Source: Casimicrobiaceae bacterium
GTDB taxonomy: Bacteria; Pseudomonadota; Gammaproteobacteria; Burkholderiales; Casimicrobiaceae
Length of the DNA stretch: 64,000 bases
Reading direction: 5' to 3'
Assembly (NCBI GenBank): GCA_026646885.1
Contig: JAPKHK010000001.1
Span: 538,403 to 602,402, forward strand
Below the pieces are notes generated by a model. It searched no databases. It was given only the letters and a program-made list of their open reading frames with translations, and was not told where the DNA came from. This document shows positions 17,856 through 26,317 of the stretch, piece after piece (within the stretch, counting starts at the first letter, position 1; the number at the start of each line of letters is the position of its first letter). A program made the translations under genes and the position numbers.

Positions 17856-18523
17856 GCCAGAATCTTCGCGTCCTTCTCATCGACGATCATGCCCTCTGCC
17901 GCCGCGGCCTCGCAGACCTTCTGGAGAACCGCGCCGGAGTCGAGGTAGTGGGCATGACCGGAAATCCTCTCGACGCGCCGCGGCTCGTCCGCGAACTGAC
18001 GCCCGATATCGTGATGATGGACTTGCGCATGCCGCAAGGGGACGGCATCGCCATGCTACTCAAGTTGCGCGAAGAAGGCATCGGCGTGCCAGTGGTGATT
18101 CTCACGGTCAGCGACAGCGAAGAGGACTTGGGCAACGCCATTCGTGCCGGTGTGCGCGGCTATCTCTTGAAGGACATGGAGCCGGAGGATATCGTCGACG
18201 CGTTCATGCGCGCGGCGCAGGGCGAAGTGGTGATCGCACCTGCGATGACCATGAAACTCGCCAACATGCTGCAAAACTACGGACAAAAGAGCACCAAGGA
18301 AGACTTGCTGGCACTCCTGACCTCACGCGAGCGGGAGATTTTGGATCATCTCGCTCGCGGCCAGAGCAACAAGTCCATTGCGAGGGCGCTGGACATCAGC
18401 CCGGACACTGTAAAACTGCACGTGCGCCATATCCTTGCCAAACTGAATCTCACCTCGCGAGTCGAAGCGGCGGTATTTGCGGTGGAACACAAAGGACACG
18501 CGGCGTCGCGGGCGATGCACTGA
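17852..18523 (+). CDS. NarL/FixJ-type response regulator
   Basis: A 223-residue two-domain regulator: receiver with acidic pair DD at 11-12, phospho-acceptor Asp57 (IVMMDLRMP), Thr in VILTVSDS and Lys in GYLLKD; then a LuxR-type HTH at about 155-215 (LTSREREILDHLARGQSNKSIA, DTVKLHVRHI). It is coupled to the upstream kinase by a four-base overlap and is very likely its partner. Target promoters are unknown; sat and dsr lie on either side. Confidence 0.93.
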   Translation: MSQNLRVLLIDDHALCRRGLADLLENRAGVEVVGMTGNPLDAPRLVRELTPDIVMMDLRMPQGDGIAMLLKLREEGIGVPVVILTVSDSEEDLGNAIRAGVRGYLLKDMEPEDIVDAFMRAAQGEVVIAPAMTMKLANMLQNYGQKSTKEDLLALLTSREREILDHLARGQSNKSIARALDISPDTVKLHVRHILAKLNLTSRVEAAVFAVEHKGHAASRAMH

Positions 18524-18537
18524 GAAGCCCTGCGCGT

Positions 18538-18573
18538 CCTTGCGCCGCAAGGAAACTGGGCTATAGCGCCCAG
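18538..18573. terminator. Two adjacent hairpins between convergent genes
   Basis: CCTTGC-gcc-GCAAGG and CTGGGC-tatagc-GCCCAG lie side by side between the end of the response regulator gene and the end of the dsr operon. They probably terminate one or both transcripts. Confidence 0.6.
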
Positions 18574-18584
18574 CGAGTCTTCAA

Positions 18585-18938
18585 TCAGTGCTCGCCTTTG
18601 GTGCGCAAGAGACCCGCCAAGCGGTTGCCCTGCTTCTGCGGCCCGCCACGCGGAAAGATCTGGTGCAGATAGAGATTGCTGCCGCGTCGCGGGCCCCAGA
18701 GCGCGGTGAAGTGCCTGATCATTGCTCGCACCTGGGCCTGCACGCCGTGTTCTTCGTAGAATCTGCGAAGATAGCGAATGACCTCCCAGTGTTCCTCGGT
18801 GAGCGTCAATCCCTCCCGCTCGGCCAGTGCCCGCGCAAAGTCTTCGGACCAATCGTCGAGGTTGCGCAGATAACCTTCGCTGTCGGTGGCGATGGCGCGA
18901 CCATCGACATGTAGGATGCGAGTATGTTGATCGGGCAT
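18585..18938 (-). CDS. DsrC-family protein lacking both C-terminal cysteines (RspA-like)
   Basis: A 117-residue DsrC/TusE fold protein. It aligns with the true DsrC of this window over its length (DSEGYLRNLDDWSED, EEHWEVIRYLRRFYEE, NLYLHQIFPRGGPQKQ) but the C-terminal arm reads KQGNRLAGLLRTKGEH where DsrC has KQACKIAGLPKPTGCV, so both redox cysteines are replaced (Asn and Glu). Such cysteine-free members have been called RspA, regulatory sulfur-related proteins. The start is the ATG that shares one base with the dsrN stop. It takes the place where dsrR and dsrS stand in Allochromatium. Confidence 0.85.
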   Translation of the reverse strand: MPDQHTRILHVDGRAIATDSEGYLRNLDDWSEDFARALAEREGLTLTEEHWEVIRYLRRFYEEHGVQAQVRAMIRHFTALWGPRRGSNLYLHQIFPRGGPQKQGNRLAGLLRTKGEH

Positions 18939-20506
18939 CAGTTTCCGGTGGCTGAAACCGAACAAGGCGCCGGGTGCTCGGCCGCGGGGGCAGCGCGCCG
19001 CACTTGCCGAACGAAGGCGAGAAAACGCTGCGCCCAGGAGTCCTTTCCGGCGCATCGCCGGTGCGCGTAGGACGCCAGCACGTTGCGGTAAATCAGGCCG
19101 TCGCGCTGCGCGGTGATGCCGTGCCCGCGCATGACCTCATAGGCGTAACACAAATCCGCAGGCAGGTTTTCCAGGCTAGAGTAATGAAACTCGTGCGCGC
19201 GCAGCAATTCGCTGCCGGACTCGGCCATGGGCCAAGGATGCGCCGCAGTCTCGCGCAAATGCATGTAGCCTCGCCCGACCGGCCGGTCGTGCATCACCGC
19301 GTCGCCCGGTATCGCCCCCACCATGTTGGCGTTCTTACCCCGCCAGCTGAGGCTGCGAGCAAGGTACATCAAGCCGCCGCATTCAGCATAGACCGGCAGG
19401 CCCTGCTCGATGGCGCAGCGAAGGTCGGTACGCAGGCTGGCGTTGGCCTCGAGTTCGATCATGAACGATTCGGGAAAGCCGCCGCCGATGAAAACGCCAT
19501 CCACTGCCGGCAAGTGCGCGTCGCGCAGCGTGTCGAAAGGTACCAGACGGGCGCCGGCGGCGCGCAATGCTTCCAGATCGTCGGCATAGTAGAAGCCAAA
19601 AGCGGCGTCGCGAGCGATGCCGATGCGCACTTCGCCGCGCGCTGAAAACGCCCGCAAGGTGCCGTCCGCGGCCTCGCCAGGAAAGGGCTGCGCCGCGCCG
19701 GCTGCCTTCAGCAAGCCAGCGAGATCCACTTGCTCACCGATCGCTTGCGCCATCGCGGCGATGCGCGCTTGTGCTTCGCTGCACTCGTTGCTTGGCACCA
19801 AGCCCAAGTGCCGCTCTGTGATTTCCAGGCGCGCATCGTTGGCGATGGCGCCCAGCACCGGCACCTCGGTGTAATGCTCCAGCACGGCCCGCAGCTTCGC
19901 CTCGTGCCGGCTGCCGACTATTCGATTGAGAATGACGCCGGCGATCTCAATCTCGCGATCGAAGGCCAGCTGCCCGAGGAGCAGCGGCGCGATGCCCCGG
20001 GTCATGCCGCGGGCGTCGAGTACTAGCACGACCGGCAGGGCGAGCGTTTTGGCGAGCGCGGCGCTGGAATTGCTGCCGTCGAGAGCAACACCGTCGTGCA
20101 GGCCCTTGTTGCCTTCGACCAAGGCGAGATCGGCGCCTTGCGCGGCGCGCCGGAATAGCCGGCGCACTTCGCTTGCCGACTGCAAGTATGGATCGAGATT
20201 GCGGCAAGGCCTGCCGGACGCAGCAGTCAGCCACATCGGATCGATGTAATCCGGGCCTTTCTTATAAGCCTGCACGGTCAGGCCCCGCTGCACGAGCGCG
20301 GCGGCCAATCCGGTGCTCACCGTGGTCTTGCCGGAGGACTTGTGGGCGGCGGCAATCAGGAGACGCGGCAATCCGGCCGATGGGGTGGTCCCGCGTGCAA
20401 CACCCGCCCCGCCCTCTCCCCGAGGGCAGGGGTGAGGATCGTTCGCCACCGAGCGGCTCCGGTCCCCGGAAGCCTCCCCCCGGGACGACCCGGCGGGGCC
20501 TCTCAT
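18938..20506 (-). CDS. dsrN: DsrN, CobB/CbiA-like amidase for sirohaem amide
   Basis: DsrN resembles cobyrinate a,c-diamide synthase and is thought to amidate sirohaem for DsrAB. The P-loop domain (AAHKSSGKTTVSTGLAAAL, KKGPDYIDPMWL) and the C-terminal glutamine amidotransferase domain (GVFIGGGFPE, VYAECGGLMYL with the catalytic Cys, and AHEFHYS) are both intact. The first ATG overlaps the dsrP stop (ATGA), giving an N-terminal extension of about 47 residues that is partly encoded by a palindromic repeat; the conserved fold begins only at LPRLLIAAAH. A later start is possible but no ATG is close to the fold. Confidence 0.88.
   Translation of the reverse strand: MRGPAGSSRGEASGDRSRSVANDPHPCPRGEGGAGVARGTTPSAGLPRLLIAAAHKSSGKTTVSTGLAAALVQRGLTVQAYKKGPDYIDPMWLTAASGRPCRNLDPYLQSASEVRRLFRRAAQGADLALVEGNKGLHDGVALDGSNSSAALAKTLALPVVLVLDARGMTRGIAPLLLGQLAFDREIEIAGVILNRIVGSRHEAKLRAVLEHYTEVPVLGAIANDARLEITERHLGLVPSNECSEAQARIAAMAQAIGEQVDLAGLLKAAGAAQPFPGEAADGTLRAFSARGEVRIGIARDAAFGFYYADDLEALRAAGARLVPFDTLRDAHLPAVDGVFIGGGFPESFMIELEANASLRTDLRCAIEQGLPVYAECGGLMYLARSLSWRGKNANMVGAIPGDAVMHDRPVGRGYMHLRETAAHPWPMAESGSELLRAHEFHYSSLENLPADLCYAYEVMRGHGITAQRDGLIYRNVLASYAHRRCAGKDSWAQRFLAFVRQVRRAAPAAEHPAPCSVSATGN
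20404..20437. repeat. REP-like GC-rich palindrome inside the dsrN 5' end
   Basis: CCCTCTCCCCGAGGGCAGGG and its flank form an imperfect hairpin of the CCCTCTCCC...GGGAGAGGG kind scattered in many proteobacteria. It is read in frame as PHPCPRGEGG in the dsrN extension, so it appears to have inserted at the start of the gene. A related palindrome is in the tandem repeats before cysD. Confidence 0.6.
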
Positions 20507-21684
20507 GGCTCCTCCGTCAATTTTTCCGGTAGGATGCGCAAGAACTTCACGGCGAACCCGAGAATGAGCAGCGCCAGCGCCACACCGCCCAAGCCCAACA
20601 GCAGTTCGTGGCCACTGGGCTGATAAGCGTGAACCTGGCCGTCACCCCAGCTACTGCGGGCCTCCTGCCCCGGAAAGAGCAGCAAGGGATAGGCTTGGCC
20701 ACCAATCAGGGTGACGTACATCTGCGCGAAACCGCCCAAAATCACCAGCGCGGCCGCCAGCGGCAAAGTGCCGGGGCTTTGGCGGAGCCCTGGGTTGAGC
20801 AGGAGGAAGAGCGGCAGAACAGACCCTAGGCCGATTTGCCCCAGCCAGAACAACATCGTGTACACCCCGCCGTCGAGAAGCAGGAAGCGTTCGACATCGC
20901 GCCGCGAGCCGGCATAAATCTGCGTCAGATGAAAGATCGCCACGCAATAGAGAACCACCCCGATGAACACCGCCAAGAGCCGCCCGAGCCGCTGGCGCAT
21001 CGGTGGCGCCAGAAACACGCGCTGCGTATCGGATAGCGCCGCCAGAACCAGCACGAAGGCGGCGGTGCCATAGGCGAACGAGTAGGCGATGAATGTGGGC
21101 GCAAGAAGCGCCGAATGGAAAGCCTCGCGGGCCAGCAGAAAGCCGAAAATCGATCCGGTGCCGGTGGTCAGAGTCAAGCGCCAGATGAACGCGACCCAAC
21201 CAGCGAAAGTGCCGAATCGCCCCAAGCCGCGCTCCATCATGATCAGCAGATAAGCAGCCACCACCGCGAAGAAGCCGGTATAGAGAAACACGTTCCACGC
21301 GAATATCGAGCGGAAGTTATAGTTGCTCATCGCCACGGTAAGACGCTCCGGGCGGCCAAGATCAAGCACCAGCACGGCCAAGCCGCCCGCCAGCAAGGCA
21401 ATGGCAAGAACCGCGGAGAGTCTTGCCAGCGGCTTGTAAACCTGCTGCCCGAATACCGAGGCAAGCGAAGCCGCGTTCAGGGCACCGGAGGCCGCGACGA
21501 TCAAAAACACCGCAAACACATGTGGCAAGCCCCACACGACGTGGTTGTTCATGCCCGTGACGACATGGCCGGCGCTTTCCATGTGATGCGCGGCGGCAAG
21601 CCCCAGAGCGACGAACAGCGCCAAAATCGCCCCTGCCCCGAGATAACGCGGGCTTGCCGGCAATTCCAGGTAGCTCGTCTTCAT
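20503..21684 (-). CDS. dsrP: DsrP, NrfD-family membrane subunit of DsrMKJOP
   Basis: DsrP is the polytopic quinone-interacting subunit of the DsrMKJOP complex. About 393 residues with roughly ten hydrophobic helices; NrfD-type phrases include VLDLGRPERLTVAM and NFRSIFAWNVFLYTGFF. The longer open frame begins inside dsrO; I use the ATG before KTSYLELPASPRY, five bases after the dsrO stop. The stop overlaps dsrN. Confidence 0.93.
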   Translation of the reverse strand: MKTSYLELPASPRYLGAGAILALFVALGLAAAHHMESAGHVVTGMNNHVVWGLPHVFAVFLIVAASGALNAASLASVFGQQVYKPLARLSAVLAIALLAGGLAVLVLDLGRPERLTVAMSNYNFRSIFAWNVFLYTGFFAVVAAYLLIMMERGLGRFGTFAGWVAFIWRLTLTTGTGSIFGFLLAREAFHSALLAPTFIAYSFAYGTAAFVLVLAALSDTQRVFLAPPMRQRLGRLLAVFIGVVLYCVAIFHLTQIYAGSRRDVERFLLLDGGVYTMLFWLGQIGLGSVLPLFLLLNPGLRQSPGTLPLAAALVILGGFAQMYVTLIGGQAYPLLLFPGQEARSSWGDGQVHAYQPSGHELLLGLGGVALALLILGFAVKFLRILPEKLTEEP

Positions 21685-21688
21685 GCCC

Positions 21689-22423
21689 TCAAATTCCCAG
21701 GTAAGCGACCCCGGGGTCCAACCCCAGATCGGTGCGCACGCGCGTGCCACCCACCTGGGCGAGGCGCCGGGAGATATCGCTTTGTGGGTCCTGCAGATCC
21801 CCGAACCACATCGCCTGTCCGCCTTCGGTCTGGCATGCGGCAACGCAGGCCGGCACATCGCCGCGGTCGACTCGATGCACGCAGAGGTTGCAGGCTTCCA
21901 CGGTGCCCTTGCCGCGCGGCACCTCCGGGCGCTGATCGTGCAGCGGCTCATGCACGAAGGAGCGTGCCTGATAGGGGCAAGCCATCATGCAATAGCGGCA
22001 ACCGATACAGCGGTGCCGATCGACCAAAACGATCCCGTCGACCCGCCGCATCGAGGCACCGGTGGGACAAACGTCCACACAGGGAGGGTGAGCGCAATGC
22101 TGGCACATCATCGGCACGAAGTGCTCTCGGCCGTTGCGCCGATCCTTGAGGGTCACTTTGCGGATCCACTGCGCGTCCGTGGGCGATCGCGGCGCCGACA
22201 GTCCGTTCTCCTTCTGGCAGGCACGCACGCAGGCGTCGCAGCCAGCCGCGCAGCGGTTGGTGTCGACGAGCAAGCCCCAGCGCTGCGACGGGCTCGCCCC
22301 GCGTTTGCTTGCCTGCGCGTTGGCGCCTTCGATCAGCAGCCAGCCGGGTGCCAGCGCCACCCCAGCCAAGGCACCCAGGCTCACGCCGACGAAGCGCCGG
22401 CGGCTCGGTGTGCTCTCGCTCAT
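21689..22423 (-). CDS. dsrO: DsrO, Tat-exported iron-sulfur subunit
   Basis: A periplasmic ferredoxin-like subunit of about 244 residues. A twin-arginine signal (SRRRFVGVSLG) marks Tat export. Four [4Fe-4S] motif groups are visible: CAAGCDACVRACQ, CQHCAHPPCVDVCPTGA, CIGCRYCMMACPYQ and CNLCVHRVDRGDVPACVAAC. It links DsrJ and DsrP electrically. The ATG overlaps the dsrJ stop. Confidence 0.94.
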   Translation of the reverse strand: MSESTPSRRRFVGVSLGALAGVALAPGWLLIEGANAQASKRGASPSQRWGLLVDTNRCAAGCDACVRACQKENGLSAPRSPTDAQWIRKVTLKDRRNGREHFVPMMCQHCAHPPCVDVCPTGASMRRVDGIVLVDRHRCIGCRYCMMACPYQARSFVHEPLHDQRPEVPRGKGTVEACNLCVHRVDRGDVPACVAACQTEGGQAMWFGDLQDPQSDISRRLAQVGGTRVRTDLGLDPGVAYLGI

Positions 22424-22824
22424 GGCGTCTTCCCCTGGCGCTCCGAAGCCGTGGCAAGGCGCGGGCTGTGACATTCGAAGCAATCGATCTGCACCGCGGC
22501 GTAACGATGGCAGCTCGCGCAGAATCCCGTCTCTCCCAGCACCGTGCCGGTTTTTTCACCAGCGTGGCACTCGATGCAGTCCTGAAACCCGCGGCCCGGT
22601 TCGTGCTGACCTTCGCGCACGGCGAGGTCACGCTGATGGTGCAAGTGCCGCATGTGCTCGCGGCGCATGGTCGCCGCGTCGGCGAGGCAGCGCTCGCCCC
22701 GTGGCGCGTCGAACACCGGCTCCTGGCCCGGCTCCGATCCGCCGCGCGTGGCCGCGTAGGCGAGCCCGCCCAGCACGGCAAGCAAACCGCAGGCAACGAG
22801 AAAACGCCGAGAAAGAGCGACCAT
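22420..22824 (-). CDS. dsrJ: DsrJ, triheme cytochrome c
   Basis: DsrJ has three c-type haem motifs, CIECH, CASCH and CFECH, behind an uncleaved or cleaved N-terminal signal anchor (LVACGLLAVLGGLAYAA). A lone Cys in ERCLADAATM corresponds to the unusual His/Cys haem ligand of Allochromatium DsrJ. About 134 residues from the ATG at 22824. It overlaps dsrO by four bases. Confidence 0.92.
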   Translation of the reverse strand: MVALSRRFLVACGLLAVLGGLAYAATRGGSEPGQEPVFDAPRGERCLADAATMRREHMRHLHHQRDLAVREGQHEPGRGFQDCIECHAGEKTGTVLGETGFCASCHRYAAVQIDCFECHSPRLATASERQGKTP

Positions 22825-22834
22825 CGCTCGCAGC

Positions 22835-24796
22835 CTACTCGCCCAGCCCCATCTGGATGTAGCCAGTCGGGCACACATCGTGACAAATGTGGCAGCCTAT
22901 GCAGCGAGTGTAGTCGGTGTCGACGTAGCGCCCTGTGGTCGCTTTGGCCTTGGGCACCTTGAACACCGCTTTCTGCGGGCAATAGACCACGCAATTGTCA
23001 CACTCGAAGCACAGGCCGCAGCTCATGCAGCGCTTGGCTTCGGTGACCACGCGCGCATCGCTCAGGGGCTCGATGCGCTCGCTGAAGTTGCCCAGCACTT
23101 GGTCCGCTGTCAGCGTCGTGATCGCGCGCACTTCGCGCGCCGTGTAAGGAAAATGCCCGAGGAACATCTCGCTGTGGCGTATGACATACCGATCGGCGCG
23201 ATCCTCGAAGTTGTGAATCGCCGCGCTGCTGGTACAGGTACCGCGCATCGGCTCGGCGGCGGCGGTAGGGGCCATGCCGCGTTCGTCAAGTTTTCTGGGC
23301 AAGCTGAAGAAACTGACGTCCACACGCGGCCGCTTGGGCAACTCCTCGCCACGCAAAAAGACATCGATCCCATCAGCGGCAATGCGGCCCTGGCCAATGG
23401 CACTTGTCAAAAGGTGCGGCCGTAGCACGTCCCCTCCCGCAAAGGCGCCGGGCTGCCCGGCGATCTGCAGGGATTTTTCCGCGCTCAGCCCCCCCTTGCC
23501 GTTGTCGAACATCTCCAGGCCGGTGAAGTCCACCGCTTGCCCGATCGCCGAAACCACGAGATCGGCGGGGATGTCCTCCTCGGTTTCGGGCAGAACTCTG
23601 ATTTCGAGCTTAGCGCCGACGAACTTCGCTTCGCACTTGGCGATGCGTAGCGCAGTGGCGCGGCCATCGGCGTCGCAAATGACCGCGACGGGCGCATAGC
23701 CATCGCGAAAAACGATGCCCTCAGCCTGCGCATGCTCGATCTCTTGCCGGCTCGCCTGCATCTTGTCGAGCGTGAACACCGAGGTAAGCGTTACGTCGGC
23801 ACCTTGGCGGGCAGAGATTTCCGCGACGTCCTGGGCGGCGCGACCGAGAATGGCATGCTCCGGCTTGGTTGTGCCCGCCCCGTTGCTGATGTGTCCCAGG
23901 CGGCGCGCCACGGTAGCCACGTCGATGGACGTATCGCCGCCACCGATGACCACCACGCGCTTGCCGACGTGGCGCATGCGTCCATCGTTGAATGCACGCA
24001 AGAACTGAATGGCGTTGACGCAGTTGGGCGCGGTGGCGCCGGGCACTGGCAGCGGCCGGCCGGACTGCGCACCCAAGCCCAGAAACACGGCGTCAAATTC
24101 CGCGCGGATTTGCTCCATGCTCACATCGGTGCCCACACGGCAGTTGAGCCGCGTGGCCACGCCCAGATCGAGAATGCGCTGGATCTCCGCATCGAGCACG
24201 TCGCGCGGAGTGCGGAATCCGGGAATGCCGTAGCGCATCATTCCGCCCAACGCCTCGTGCTGATCGAAAATGGTCACGGCATGGCCGCGCCGCGCCAAAT
24301 GGTAAGCGCAAGACAGGCCCGCCGGCCCGCCACCGATCACCGCCACTTTCTTGCCCGTTGCGGCGGGCGGCGCGGCAAAGCGCAGCTGGTTGGCGATCGC
24401 GTATTCGCCCAGAAAATGCTCCACGGCGTTGATGCCGACCCGGTCGTCCACTTCGTTGCGGTTGCAGCCCTTCTCGCAGGGCGCGGGACATACCCGCCCC
24501 ATCACCGCGGGAAAGGGGTTAGCTTCGGTCAGGCGGCGAAAAGCATATTCCTGCCAGCTTACCCCTGCCGGCGGCTTCTCGATGCCGCGCACGATGTCGA
24601 GGTAGCCGCGAATGTCCTCGCCCGCCGGGCAGTTGGCCTGGCAAGGCGGCGAGCTCAAAACATAGGTCGGGCATTTGTGGCTGTGCCCGGCATCGAATAT
24701 CTCTTCCTGCCAGGGGGGCGGGGCGTGGTCGCCATCCTCGAAGCGCCGGAAGAAGCGCGCTTTGGGCGCTCCGGATGGGGGAAGGTGTTCGGACAT
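22835..24796 (-). CDS. dsrL: DsrL, NAD(P)H:acceptor iron-sulfur flavoprotein
   Basis: DsrL belongs to the glutamate synthase small-subunit-like flavoproteins and is needed for reverse-Dsr sulfur oxidation, passing electrons from DsrAB to NAD(P)+. About 653 residues: N-terminal Cys cluster (CQANCPAGEDIRGYL, CPAPCEKGCNR), FAD site (VAVIGGGPAGLSCAYHLA), NAD(P) site (VVVIGGGDTSIDVATVARR), IGQG-type GQAVD and a C-terminal ferredoxin domain (CMSCGLCFECDNCVVYCP, CIGCHICHDVCPTG). I start at the ATG before SEHLPPSG, 23 bases after dsrK. Confidence 0.94.
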   Translation of the reverse strand: MSEHLPPSGAPKARFFRRFEDGDHAPPPWQEEIFDAGHSHKCPTYVLSSPPCQANCPAGEDIRGYLDIVRGIEKPPAGVSWQEYAFRRLTEANPFPAVMGRVCPAPCEKGCNRNEVDDRVGINAVEHFLGEYAIANQLRFAAPPAATGKKVAVIGGGPAGLSCAYHLARRGHAVTIFDQHEALGGMMRYGIPGFRTPRDVLDAEIQRILDLGVATRLNCRVGTDVSMEQIRAEFDAVFLGLGAQSGRPLPVPGATAPNCVNAIQFLRAFNDGRMRHVGKRVVVIGGGDTSIDVATVARRLGHISNGAGTTKPEHAILGRAAQDVAEISARQGADVTLTSVFTLDKMQASRQEIEHAQAEGIVFRDGYAPVAVICDADGRATALRIAKCEAKFVGAKLEIRVLPETEEDIPADLVVSAIGQAVDFTGLEMFDNGKGGLSAEKSLQIAGQPGAFAGGDVLRPHLLTSAIGQGRIAADGIDVFLRGEELPKRPRVDVSFFSLPRKLDERGMAPTAAAEPMRGTCTSSAAIHNFEDRADRYVIRHSEMFLGHFPYTAREVRAITTLTADQVLGNFSERIEPLSDARVVTEAKRCMSCGLCFECDNCVVYCPQKAVFKVPKAKATTGRYVDTDYTRCIGCHICHDVCPTGYIQMGLGE

Positions 24797-24819
24797 AAAT
24801 GGCTCCTTCGCGCCGCCGC

Positions 24820-26316
24820 TCAAGAGGCGTCGCCCAAGCGAATTGCGGTGCTTACCAACTGATGCACGCCGCCGACCATGCTCATGTCGAAGCCGTACAT
24901 CGGCAGCACCTTGGAAAACTGCGCCTTGCAGATGGCGCAAATGGTGGCCATGAAATTGACCTGGTGGCTGTCCACCACTTGTTTGAGCGCCGTCATCCTC
25001 GGGGAAGCGCCCTTGACCCGCAGCTCCAACAGCTCGTCGGTCAGAAGGCCCCCGCCCCCGCCGCAGCAGAAGGTCTTCTCGCGGGTGGTGTCGGGGGCCA
25101 TTTCGACATAGTGATTGGCTACAGCGCGGATGATGGCGCGCGGCAACTCGAATTGCCCGCCTGGAACCTGCCCCATGCTGGATGCGCGAGCCACGTTGCA
25201 GGAATCGTGAAAAGTGATCACCCGATGATCGTTGGCCTCCTTGTCGAAACGCAGCCCGCCGCGCTCGATGAGATCATGGGTGAACTCGCAGATATGCTGG
25301 GGCACCGGATAGCGCCGATCGAGGAAATCGAAGGGTCCGATAAGCGTGTTCCAGAAATTGTAGGCCACTCGCCAGGCATGGCCGCATTCGCCGACGACGA
25401 TGCGCTTTACACCGAGATCAAGTACCGCGTCGCGCACCCGCGCGGCGATCTTCTTCATTTGCTCTTCGTTGCCGGTGAACAGGCCAAAATTGCCGGCCTC
25501 CGAGGCGTGGCTGGACAAGGTCCAACTCACCCCGGCGGCATGAAACACCTTGGCGTAGCCGATCAGGCTCTCGACGTGCGGTTCGGCGAAGAAATCCGCC
25601 GAAGGCGTCACCAGCAGCACCTCGGCGCCTTTTTGGTCCATGGGAAAGCGCACCGCCACTCCAGTGTCCTCTTCCACGTCCTCTTCGAGGCCCTCGAGCG
25701 TGTCGGCCAAAGCCGGTCCGGGGAGCCCAAGGTTGTTGCCGACGCGATGGACTTTGCCGATGATCTCGTTGACGTATTTTTGCCCCATGCCGATGCTGTT
25801 CATCACCTCGCGCGCGGCCATGGTGAATTCAGCGGTGTCAATTCCGTAGGGGCAGAAAACGGAGCAGCGCCGGCATTCCGAGCACTGGTAGAAGTAGCTG
25901 TACCACTGGTCGAGTTTCTCGCGGCTGAGATCTTCGGCTCCCACCAGGCGGCCGAAAAGCTTGCCAGGCAAAGTGAAGTGCCGCCGGTACACTGAGCGCA
26001 GCAATTCCTGGCGCGCCACCGGCATGTTGCGCGGGTCGCCCGTGCCCAAAAAGTAGTGACACTTGTCGGTGCACGCCCCGCAGTGCACGCAGGCATCCAG
26101 GTAGACTCGGAGGGCGCGGTTGCCGGCGACGAGTTCACCGAGTTTAGCGATGGCCTGCTCATGCCATGTTTCGCCCAATTCACCTGGGTAAGACAAGGCC
26201 TCTTGCATCGCCTTGTTCGCGACATAAGGCTTGCTCGCCGCCATTGCTCCTGAAGCGAGAGCCGGAGTCTCCAGTTCCACTCCGAGCACGGGCGTAGCAA
26301 AGGTCGGTGCCGCCAT
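24820..26316 (-). CDS. dsrK: DsrK, HdrD-like catalytic subunit of DsrMKJOP
   Basis: Cytoplasmic HdrD-type protein of 498 residues that reacts with DsrC. Ferredoxin motifs CVHCGACTDKCHY and CSECRRCSVFCPYG occupy the N-terminal third; CCG elements (HDSCNVARASSM, FCCGGGGGLLT, CAICKAQF) in the C-terminal third ligate the catalytic cluster. It follows dsrM by a single base. Confidence 0.95.
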   Translation of the reverse strand: MAAPTFATPVLGVELETPALASGAMAASKPYVANKAMQEALSYPGELGETWHEQAIAKLGELVAGNRALRVYLDACVHCGACTDKCHYFLGTGDPRNMPVARQELLRSVYRRHFTLPGKLFGRLVGAEDLSREKLDQWYSYFYQCSECRRCSVFCPYGIDTAEFTMAAREVMNSIGMGQKYVNEIIGKVHRVGNNLGLPGPALADTLEGLEEDVEEDTGVAVRFPMDQKGAEVLLVTPSADFFAEPHVESLIGYAKVFHAAGVSWTLSSHASEAGNFGLFTGNEEQMKKIAARVRDAVLDLGVKRIVVGECGHAWRVAYNFWNTLIGPFDFLDRRYPVPQHICEFTHDLIERGGLRFDKEANDHRVITFHDSCNVARASSMGQVPGGQFELPRAIIRAVANHYVEMAPDTTREKTFCCGGGGGLLTDELLELRVKGASPRMTALKQVVDSHQVNFMATICAICKAQFSKVLPMYGFDMSMVGGVHQLVSTAIRLGDAS

Positions 26317-26317
26317 C

